Source: Chromera velia | Lineage: Eukaryota > Sar > Chromeraceae | Assembly (NCBI GenBank): GCA_018398765.1 | Contig: JAHBMJ010000355.1 | Coordinates: 1-23,555, forward strand | Length of the DNA stretch: 23,555 nucleotides | Direction of reading: 5' to 3' | Part shown: piece by piece, positions 13,964 through 22,929 of the stretch | Position numbering within the stretch: position 1 is the first letter of the stretch | Layout of the letters: each line of letters starts with the position of its first letter | Position numbers and translations under genes: made by a program | Notes under the pieces: model-generated | Database searches by the model: none | What the model saw: the letters and a program-made list of their open reading frames with translations, nothing else | Told to the model about the DNA's origin: nothing

Positions 13964-14149
13964 ATGTACAATTCAGTGGCACTAATAGTATGTATCTGCA
14001 TTTCCATGCTCAGTAGTATAAAAGCAGACACGTCTAAGGTTACAGCAAGAGATGCCAACAACCTTGTGGTCTACAGATGTGTCCTAGGATGTGTCACTTC
14101 TGTGCGATGCAACACCGTTTCTCTTCCATATCTGCTTTCTCTTCTTTAA
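13964..14149 (+). CDS. Possible small secreted protein, 61 aa, or first exon
   Basis: A true ATG opens a frame with a signal-peptide-like start (MYNSVALIVCICISMLSSI, then KA|D) and a short mature part containing CVLGC and one more Cys, ending at TAA 14147-14149. Upstream is a TATAAA-like site at 13871. The Lys-rich possible exon at 14296 lies just downstream and could be spliced on from a donor within this frame. No family recognised; a 61-codon frame in AT-rich sequence may be chance. Confidence 0.3.
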   Translation: MYNSVALIVCICISMLSSIKADTSKVTARDANNLVVYRCVLGCVTSVRCNTVSLPYLLSLL

Positions 14150-14167
14150 CATTTTCAGACAATGTTT

Positions 14168-14168
<1 letters not shown>

Positions 14169-14217
<49 letters not shown>

Positions 14218-14262
14218 TATGTGAGTGTGTGTGTATATGACTGTGTGTGTCTGTGTGTGTTA
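14169..14262. repeat. GT dinucleotide microsatellite
   Basis: Pure GT from 14169 to about 14210, then interrupted GT/GTAT to about 14262. Confidence 0.97.
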
Positions 14263-14295
14263 CAAATTGTACCGTCTCTTTGCGAACTGCAGAGA

Positions 14296-14440
14296 GCGAG
14301 CTGTTTCTGCAGGGCTAGTAGCTAGATCAGGGGGGGCATCTTCGAGTTTGTCTTTCTCAAATCAGCCCTCTGCCGCCAAGGCAAAGGCGAAGGGTAAAGG
14401 AAGGCCAAAAGGCAAGGCAAAAGCCAAAGCCAGCAGTTAA
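14296..14440 (+). CDS. Possible terminal exon with Lys-rich, AT-hook-like tail
   Basis: After GCGAACTGCAG (or a second TGCAG ending at 14310) a frame reads AGLVARSGGASSSLSFSNQ, then AAKAKAKGKGRPKGKAKAKA and stops at TAA 14438-14440. GRPKGK is close to an AT-hook core, so DNA binding or a nuclear or basic tail is possible. Preceding exons are not established; the ORF at 13964 is the nearest candidate. Confidence 0.3.
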
Positions 14441-14686
14441 GAAGACTACAAGAGAAGGGGGGGGGGTGGAAAGGGCTTGCAGGATCGATCTTTTGTATTG
14501 TTTTATCAAACTTTTGAATGTAAAGGTAGCTATAGACAATCCTATAGACGTCAAAAAGCAAGTCTTAAACAGATTGAATTCAGTTTTTTTCCTCGTATTT
14601 GATATCCGGAACTGAATAATCGTATATCAGGCTATTATCAGCAGGTTGCGTTACTATTTTTCTGTAATTTACCATTTTAAACCTTC

Positions 14687-14923
14687 AGTTACTAAAAAAC
14701 CGTAACTCGGCGGCCTGACGGCCGCCTCATTACTATTCTTTAGCGGTTACTCTTATGTGAACAGTGTATACTATTCACCCTAGTCAGATCTTACAATTTA
14801 AAAAATGACTTCATACCTATCGGAAGACCTTTATAAGACAAAATGGCGACAGTGCTCTAGGGCACCACTAATCACTAATCACTAATCACTAATAGTTTAC
14901 TAGTCTCTGAATAGCTTACTATT
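14687..14923. repeat. Second hairpin cluster with 7-bp tandem repeat
   Basis: AAACCGTAACTCGG at 14698-14710 resembles CCGTAATTCGAGCG at 13059-13072. GGCGGCC-TGAC-GGCCGCC at 14709-14726 is a perfect stem. 14867-14893 holds nearly four copies of ACTAATC. AATAG-CTTA-CTATT at 14910-14923 is a variant of the hairpin at 12934. The shared pieces suggest both clusters come from one repeat family. Confidence 0.65.
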
Positions 14924-15504
14924 GTGACAGTTTAAAAACATACCCGACCCATAGATGACTGAGGGATAGGAAGTACTTAGCAAATGCCGAAGAAGGCATT
15001 TGGACGGAAGAGTGTCAAGTATGAGGTCGTATAAGAGAGAGAGCTAGCAGTGAGAGCAGTAACCAGGACAGAAGGAAGAGACGAAAGACGCATAGGCCAG
15101 ACGCTAGGAATAAACTTTAAGTCAATGCCCCCCACCCATAGATGTGATATTGGCGGTCAACAAGTCCAAGTTAGAGGGGCTGGAGCTTTGATCAGAGGGG
15201 CCTTTGGAGACAAAACAGCTATCGGCCCCTTGAGGTTGGTCTCCATCCATCAGAGAGAGAAAGATACACTCTGATACAGACCAATAGACCCTGAGAAGAA
15301 AAAAGAAAGAACCAATTGTTACCATGAAATGAACTAGAAGGGTCTAGTTAAGGATATCAGTCTAGTCACTTACATGGTTCTTTATACAGAAATAATAATG
15401 CAAAACGTTTGTCCGGTTTCTACTCTCATCGATCAAGAGTTGTTCCATCGAATCACTCTGAGTGTTTCACCAAGCAACTTCATGACATCGATTAACGCAT
15501 GTAT

Positions 15505-15537
15505 CTAGGCGACGCACAGTGGTAAAAAAAAAAAAAA
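15505..15537 (+). repeat. Poly(A)-tailed element end, plus orientation
   Basis: CTAGGCGACGCACAGT (15505-15520) followed by GGT and about 14 A. The same 16 bases followed by an A-rich tail occur on the minus strand at 15775-15760, so both look like 3' ends of one non-LTR or SINE-type family. Its 5' extent is unclear. Confidence 0.5.
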
Positions 15538-15554
15538 GAATAGACATGTCAAGA

Positions 15555-15606
15555 TTTTTTTTTTTTTTTTTTTTTTTTTTNTTTTTTTTTTTTTTTTTTT
15601 TTTTTT
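15555..15606. repeat. Poly(T) run containing an undetermined base
   Basis: About 50 T with a single N at 15581. The run may be another poly(A) tail on the minus strand, and its true length is doubtful because the assembly was uncertain here. Confidence 0.9.
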
Positions 15607-15735
15607 AGTCTAGTGGTCAAAGCTCCAAGCAAACTTAGCAAAGGTAGGTCTTGTAGTTAGATGTGTTTTTGTTATATATTTGGCACTTCCAATAAAATAA
15701 TAGAAAAAAAAATAAAAAAGATTAGGCTTCCTCAG

Positions 15736-15905
15736 ATTTTTTTTTTCTTTTTTTTTATTACTGTGCGTCGCCTAGGTATGTATTTTCTCCGTAATGCCTC
15801 AAGCCCCGCCACACCGATAGGCAACGCAGCGGCTCGGGACCAGCCAAGTCGGGCCTACCAATGCACGCCCGCCTTCTCTCTATAAGTGGCTGATTACACC
15901 ATAGA
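15736..15905 (-). mobile_element. Possible short retroelement (SINE-like), minus orientation
   Basis: Read on the minus strand, a GC-rich body (about 15880-15795) leads to CTAGGCGACGCACAGT (15775-15760) and then an A-rich tail (15759-15737). The body differs sharply in composition from its AT-rich surroundings. I could not identify a clean Pol III box A/B pair, so its origin from a tRNA or other small RNA is not shown. Confidence 0.35.
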
Positions 15906-16292
15906 AGAAAATTGATATCCACTAGGATATCCAAAAGTTTTAAGTTTCTCAATCTTCAAGTTATAACTGTTTAACAAATTTTGAACCGAAATGTCTTTTT
16001 TAAATATTAGGACGAGCTATAGATATATAGGAATTTTTTATATTTCATTTTTTTTTTGCTTTATATTTTCATGCTTTAGATAATATAAATTAATTTAAAT
16101 TTGAACAAATGATAAAAAAAAACGTGTTGTTGTGTGTAAATGTCCATCTTAGTCTCCATGATTCTTAGAGCAACCTTTTGAGTTTTTGTACACTTCACGT
16201 GGAGACACAGATGCATCCTAATATCCTCAGATAGTCAACTCTGCATGCATTATATCAAATCAAAGTTGACGTAAGCCCCCTCTCTCACTCAC

Positions 16293-16340
16293 CGCAGAGG
16301 CTCTGATGAAAGCCTGCGAGGCGGCGTCGCGCTCCGAAAT
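16293..16340 (-). CDS. Minus gene, exon h (48 nt)
   Basis: A 16-codon exon between perfect sites, ACATTTGCAG and GCG|GTGAGTGAG on the minus strand; phase 0 on both sides, matching exon g. Encodes ISERDAASQAFIRASA, a helix. The next exon, to the left, was not identified with confidence. Confidence 0.55.
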
Positions 16341-18418
16341 CTGCAAATGTCCATGCAAGACGCACAAACGCGCCGTAGTTAGTATTCATATTCGTACAAA
16401 AGCAGAAATCACACAAACCACACAAATGATAAGAAAATGTACCGAGACTGATGCCATGTGTGCATGTGTGTCCCTGGAGCAAAGAGTCGCACCGGCCCCA
16501 TTGGTTCTTCCTTCTTTCATTTCAAAGGATTCATTCGGGAGAAAAACATCCCGAGGGGACTTTCTGCATACAAAGTGACAGCCGAAAAGACAACACAGTG
16601 CGAAAATTGAAACTTTCTGTTCACCCCTATTCACTCTCCTCCCCACCAACCAACCTTTCCTTGCTCGTGCCGCACACGTGCGAGAAGATACAGCAGCCGT
16701 TTGCAGCGCCCCAGCAGACGCACTCCTCCTCCTGCCGCCTCGACTTCTTCTCTCCGAGTTCTCTCTGTCCTCCCATCATGGTCCCCCCTGACAGCAGAGG
16801 AGCTCCCCCACCTCTGTTCAGAGTCCATACACACATCCTCCTCCTCCTCCTGCTGCTGCTGTGTGTCTTTCGGGGTACCAAGGGGGGAGGCAGCAGGGGG
16901 GTCCGGCAAGGTGGTCCACCCGGCAGACCGAAGACCGGCCTCAAGAGACGCGGCGGTCTCCTCTAGCACACGTGCACGCCCTCTCTGCTGCAAATGGGAG
17001 GAGGCGCCTGTCCCCCCAGACTTGCCGCCAGCCTTATCCTCTCCTGCGCCCTCTGCCCCCATTGCTAAAGACAAAAGAGAGAGCAGCCCGATCGCCCTCG
17101 CCTCGTGGAGACGGGACCACAAGAGCTCCCTTCTCTCTCTCTCCCTCCTTCCAAATCCAGAGGAGGACGACGAAGAGGAAAAAGTAAAATCACCCGAAGA
17201 ACACCCCCGAATCCCCCCCCTTCCGCTCCCTCTCCGTGCTGTCTGCTCTAACAGCAACTCGGCGGCATCAAGCAGAGAGAGTGCCTGGGAAACGCGACTC
17301 GAGGCTGAGACCGCATCTGCATCTGAGCTGCTGCTGCTGCCAATTCCCCCCTCCGCACATCCCCTCTGAACCCGAACCACCCCCTCAGTGTTCTCCTTCT
17401 CTTCTAATCCCTGGCCAGGGGGTCCGGAGGGACGGTCGTCCTCACAGCAGGTTGGCGGGGGGGGACAGTCAACCGCAACCGAGAGCAGAACCTCTGCACG
17501 GCAGAGTGCCGCAACGGCCCGGGCCTCCCCGTCCCCTTCTGCCTCTGCCTGCGCACAGCCTGCAGCAAGGGGAAGCAGCACCCGGGCGTCTGCAGAGGAA
17601 AGGGGGAGAGACAGAGAGTCACCCTCACCAGCTCTCCCTCTCCTGTTCCCTTCCAACACCCCAATACCCGCCCTTTCTTTCTCTGCACCTGGAGACCCAC
17701 TGCCCGATCCTGTCACCCCTCTCGCTTCCTTCCCCCCTCCTCCATACCGCCGCGACCACTCCAGTGTCTGCCCAGGAGGCCCGCATACCCCCCCCCGTTC
17801 CCTCTGGAGCGACGCGGCGAAACGGAAGAGCTGCCGCGAGAACGGAAGGGGAGGGGGGGGCTTCTCTGAGCCCTCTGACCTCATCTCCCCATCCCCTCCT
17901 CTTTTTTCGTTCCCCCCAAAGTGGTCCTTCCGATCTGCCTCGGAGAGAGACCTGCACTTCCGTGCGTGCCGTCTCCGCGTCAGAGAGCGTGGGGGCAGGC
18001 ATCGGAGAACGCACAAATCACAAAGAGCGCAAAAAGCGGTGGGGGGGTAGTCGGAGCTTCCTTGATTGCTGCCAGATCTCGCTCTCTCCTGCAGAGAGGT
18101 ATTCCAAAAGAGCAAACACAAATGCATGAGAGCAGGCGGGCAGAAAAAGCCATTCCATTGTGCCATTCCAAAGCCCATCCCATCTAAGAAAGAACAGCAA
18201 GATCAGGAGGCAGAAAAATAAACCAGTTCCGAAATTGAGCGGGCTCGAAGTCTACAAAGAGCCATTGCAGCATCAACAAAGTGACATACTGTCGGTGCAG
18301 TGAGGCCCACGCATGCACGCACAAGCGAGCGGATGTCCTCAATCTTTCAACACATAGACACGCACTGCAAAAGTCAACCAAAATAGAAAGGCCACATCAA
18401 CGCAAACATATGTATAAT

Positions 18419-18463
<45 letters not shown>

Positions 18464-18858
18464 CATACATACATACATTGTGTCGATATTCATCAAAGAG
18501 AAGGAATGACTTTCCTATTTGCTGTCAGAGAGGAGATAGCTGCTGTTGCTGCTGCTGCCCGACCTTTGCTGCATCCCCACTGCTTCTTGTCCGGACGGCG
18601 CTGCTTACTCCAAACGTCCTTTCGACCTAAGGGGAAAAGGCAAAGCAAGGGAAGGAAGACAGGAATGCTTGAGAGACAAAAGCTATAGAGCGATACTTTA
18701 TCATTGCAAAATGAATTGAACGAACAGGTGATAGAAGATCAAATTATCGCAACAGACAGACAGTCTGCATGCCCGGGCACATTCCGATCTTTCTTTCGAC
18801 CCGGTACATGCCGAGAAAGAAAGAAAGTACGTGCCGAGAAAGAAAGAAAGAAAGAAAA

Positions 18859-18892
<34 letters not shown>

Positions 18893-21800
18893 AGACATGC
18901 ATGCGGAAAGAAGCGGCCAACCTCGACCTCAATCTATGTCTTTCCTTCTGCTCCCTTCTTCTCTGCATTGTTCATTCTTCTTGCACCGCCACGCCCGACT
19001 GACTGCTTCTTCGGCGAAACACAAAATTTCCCTCAGCCGGCTCTCATCGGCACTCGGCGGGTCATCCGACTTCCCCTGCTGCTGCTTGTCTCTCCCTCCA
19101 GATATCCCGAAAAGCGCGGGAGAGGAAGACGGCGCAGAGAGAGCACGCCCTACTGCAGCCACATGAGAGGCGGCGCTGCGCTGTCCACTCAGCAGACCGT
19201 TCCCCCCACCGCCCTCTTCTTCTCTCCTTGCTTGTGCAAGACTCGAGAACGTGCGCGCATTCGCCAAAAGACAAAGAGACAAACGGCAAGCAGAATCTCT
19301 CAACTCCTTCCACTTCTGCTGACCATCCCTCCCTCCCGCCCATCTTCGTTGAGACATCAGCCGAGACTCCTGTCTCTTAATTCCGCCAGGCCCCTCCTTT
19401 CTCTCTCTCAACACCCCCCCGTGCACAAGATCAGAAAGCCCCAATCTAGACAGCGAGGGGGCAATCCCAGAAGGCGGGTCCCCGCTCTCGCTCCCGTCCT
19501 CTCCACTCCAATCACTCTCCTCCTCCCCCTCCTCCACGTCCAATGCAGAAGAAGGGCGTGCCCTCACTGTCGGAGGCCCCATCCCCCCACCCTGCCCCTG
19601 CCCCCCTGCAAACCCAGTACTCGGCATTCCGACAGCAGACGCACTAGGAGGACGCCCCCCCGAGTCAACCGGAGGTGCAAGCAGAACCCCCCCTGCCGTC
19701 TCTGCCACTCGCCCCCTCACAGCGAAAGGGAAAGGCAGCGGAAGTGGAAGGGACAGCAGAGCAAGCTCACTCGCGCTACCTGCACCAAACGACAACCCTG
19801 AGGGCCCCCCTCCGTCCCCTCCCGTTGATGCCCCCGTCGGTTGTGGTTGTTGCTGTTGAGGTCTCCTTTCTCCTCCCTCCGCCTGAGGGTTGAGGGAAGC
19901 CGGGAAGCCTGGGCAAGGGAGGATGCCGCTTGCACCCCCGACATTTCTGCCGAGAGAGAAAGTGTCTGCATGCAGAAGGAAGAAGTAAAGACGCGTAGAA
20001 GAAGTGAAGCTTCACACAGACGTTTGTTTCCCTTCCACCCTTGTGACCATGTTCGTTCGTTTGTGTGTAGGAAGGAAGCGTCGCCTGCTCTCTCTCTCTC
20101 TCTCTGAGACAAGCAAACAGTCCCCTTCTCTGCTCTCTCTGTGCCAGAGACACAAAAAAGGACAGTCCGTATCCGAACCCGTCTCTCTTCAAAATCTTGC
20201 TGAGGAAGAGACAGAAGCAGTCTGTGAAGCAGACACTGGCAACAAGCCACCTGACTCCCCCGCTTGATGTATTGAGGTATTGATCGACTGACAACAAACA
20301 CACAAGGCAAGCAAGGAGACTCCCTCGCTTGATGCATTGATCGACTGACAACAAGCACACAAGGCAAGCAACAGGGCCAGACCCCGAGACACACACAGAG
20401 GGTCTAGGCTGGTGTCACGCTTTGACTGTCAAATTCTGTCAGACGTTCAAAAACACGACCGATTCCATCAACTGGCTATCCATATTTTCTTTCAACACAA
20501 ACAAAAGAAACACTTTTGGAGAGAAGACAGAGGCAGCGCGAACGCGGCAAACGATCCGCTCCTCGAGAAGTCAAGAAGACATGCAGTCAGTCAGTCGGGG
20601 GAGGGAACCTTTGCGATTACGGTGACCTAGCGTTCACCCCGACCGACCGACCTCGATCTGCACTGCCCACCCAGGAAAGACAGGAGGCGCCCCCCTCCCC
20701 CCCCTCCCCAGTGCTGCACAGGGTCCCCTCGAGTTCGCTCACACAAAGCAGAAGGCTGTGCAACACGCTTCTGCAACACAAACACACAAACAACATAAAG
20801 GTAAGTGAAATGAAGGAAGAACATGAAAGAAAGACACGCAGCAGCCAAAAAGGAACGAAGTGGTAACAGAACAAACGAGCGAGAGATGGCCGCCGCGAGA
20901 GGAGAGAATTCAGCAGCAAACGGAAGGAAGCCCGCCCACCCACCCACCCACATCCATCAAGGACAAAGACGGGAAAGACGAGAAAGAAGAGAGAGGCGTC
21001 TCTTCCTTCTATAGCAGACCGACCGACCGACCCTTGAAGTCGAGACCGGACAGTGGCTCCCGCGATTGCACTCAGACAGAGGACCAGAGAGCTGCAGCAC
21101 AGAGCAGCCACCCTCAGCATGCTGAAGGCCACCGCAGATTTCAGACACGTCCCCAGTGCTCTGAGGCCACGGGGGACGTCCGACTCCCAGCTGGCCATCG
21201 TGTCAATCTGCACACAGAAGATGAGAAGGAAGTGAGCAACGAGGCAAGAAAGAAAATCGCTCTTTTATCCCCCTTCCATCTTTGAGTGTCTCCGTGTCTG
21301 CATGTGTTTCCCTTCCTTGAGTGTCTCCGTGTCTGCATGTGTTTCCCTTCCTTGAGTGTCTTCGTGTCTGCAGGTGTTTCCCTTCCTTGAGTGTCTTCGT
21401 GTCTGCAGGTGTTTCCCTTCCCAGCATCTTCAGAACAAACTGCGTGTCTGCATGTGTTCCCTTCCCAGCATCTTCAGAGCATGTGTTTCCCTTCCCAGCA
21501 TCTTCAGAACAAACTGCGTGTCTGCATGTGTTCCCTTCCCAGCATCTTCAGAGCATCAGAGCATGCGTTTCCCTTCCCAGCATCTTCAGAACAAACTGAC
21601 GATTCCAGCATATGCAGGGCTGGCTTAGTGAGTCGAGCGCTTCAAAGAGACGTGCCGGCCTTTTCACCTGCTGCACCTTTGCATTCATTCCTCTGTAGAC
21701 TCCATTTAATTGAGAGATGCTTGACGTCCCTACCCCGTCTTTCTCTCTTCTTGAAAAAAAAGACATAGAGTTTATCAAACGACGCGTCAAGATTCAAAGG

Positions 21801-22891
21801 ACATACAGAAAACGGTTTGTGCAGAGAGGAAGAAGGGGAGACCGTCAAACAACCAGCTGACAGACGTTTCCTTCCCCGCCGTCTCCTTCACGCAAAAGAG
21901 GCCCCGAAAGAGAACCGGAGAGGACTGTGGGGGGAAGGGCTGCCAGGGATGATGCAACCGCGCAGAGAATTTTCAAAGAGGCGCAGGCGGACTCCTGCAT
22001 GCACACAGAGAGGCAGACAGATGGTCAGCCGTTCAGTCAGCTTCTCTAAACACATACAAGGTGCATGGAAACTGGAAGAAAAAAGCGAAAGGCATAGAAG
22101 AAACCTTTCAGGGAGATCCTCGGCCATGCCTTTAGCTTTCTTTTTTCACTTTCAATTTCTGGGGAAGGATCTCTCAGGTATCGCCTTCATCATTTCACCA
22201 GCGGAGTGGGAGTACATGAGGGCATCGATCTGCGGAATGCTCCTTCCCCTTCCACCATAGAAGCAAGAGCAGCCACACCAAGACGGGGGGGAAGGGCGGC
22301 AAAGAAAGAAAAGAAAGAAAGAAAGAAACAAGAAAAGGAGAAAACCTGGAAGGAACAACCAAAAGGAAGAAGGAAGCCTCAACCCCCCCCTCCAAAAGAC
22401 TCATTCATTGACAGCCATCCATCCCAACTAACTCCCTGACTCACTCAGTCACTCACCTGCGCGCTCTCAGACGCCGACCGAATCCATCGGAGCACCCGTT
22501 CTGACCTTCCGCCCCCGGTCAGCACCATCCGCTCAGAGCTGTCACGAGCGGCTACGGCAGCCAGACGAATGAGGGTCTCAGGGGTAGGCAGACATCGCCA
22601 TCCTGATCGAGTGCACACGAACGACCAGAGTGAGTGAGTGAAGGGGATAAAAAGAACAACACACAACAAACAATTTGTCAAAGAGAAGCAGGACGCCCGC
22701 ACATCATGCCAAGACGCATGGGTCACGTTCAACAAGCTGCGTTGAGCCTTTTTTTTTCAAAACAAAACACCATTCCATTTCTTTCGCTTTCTTTTTCATT
22801 TTTTTTTACCAAAGAAATTCGACGATGTGGCTTCCCTTCTTTTTGACTTTCCCTCCTCCCCAACACAGGCAGAAGAAAGAAAGATAGGCCC

Positions 22892-22929
<38 letters not shown>

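Larger units (their letters stand above)
14441..16240. other. AT-rich, gene-poor stretch with repeats and retroelement tails
   Basis: Apart from the repeats listed separately I see no supported gene. One GC-rich patch (15795-15880) stands out and may belong to a short retroelement read on the minus strand. Frames at 15050-15274 and 16021-16130 lack good starts or splice sites. Confidence 0.5.

Noticed and set aside
13468-13982. Minus-strand Ser/His/Pro-rich frames
   Set aside because: Translation of a tetranucleotide minisatellite.
14867-14893. ACTAATC tandem repeat as a telomere-like array
   Set aside because: The unit does not match TTTAGGG or other known telomere repeats, and there are only about four copies.
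15607-15660. TAGTCTAGTGG at 15606-15616, resembling a tRNA box A
   Set aside because: No box B or cloverleaf follows; a lone 11-base match is not enough for a tRNA or Pol III promoter call.
16241-16292. A 52-bp last intron of the minus-strand gene followed by AGT TGA
   Set aside because: Acceptor and phase fit, but the intron is much shorter than the others and a two-codon exon proves nothing.
17236-18129. Plus-strand frame of 297 residues
   Set aside because: Pro/Ser/His/Arg-rich shadow of the minus-strand exon g; no good start or helices.
18704-19801. Plus-strand frame of 365 residues
   Set aside because: Runs through the GAAA repeat and the shadow of exon f; composition typical of antisense frames.
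21642-21790. Minus-strand frame with RPARLFEALDSLSQPCICWN
   Set aside because: Protein-like, but its entry and exit phases do not fit between exons c and d.
22152-22229. Minus-strand exon-like piece IDALMYSHSAGEMM after CGCAG at 22230
   Set aside because: It would follow exon b in phase, but offers only a phase-1 (or phase-2) donor while exon c needs phase 0; skipping it gives a consistent chain.
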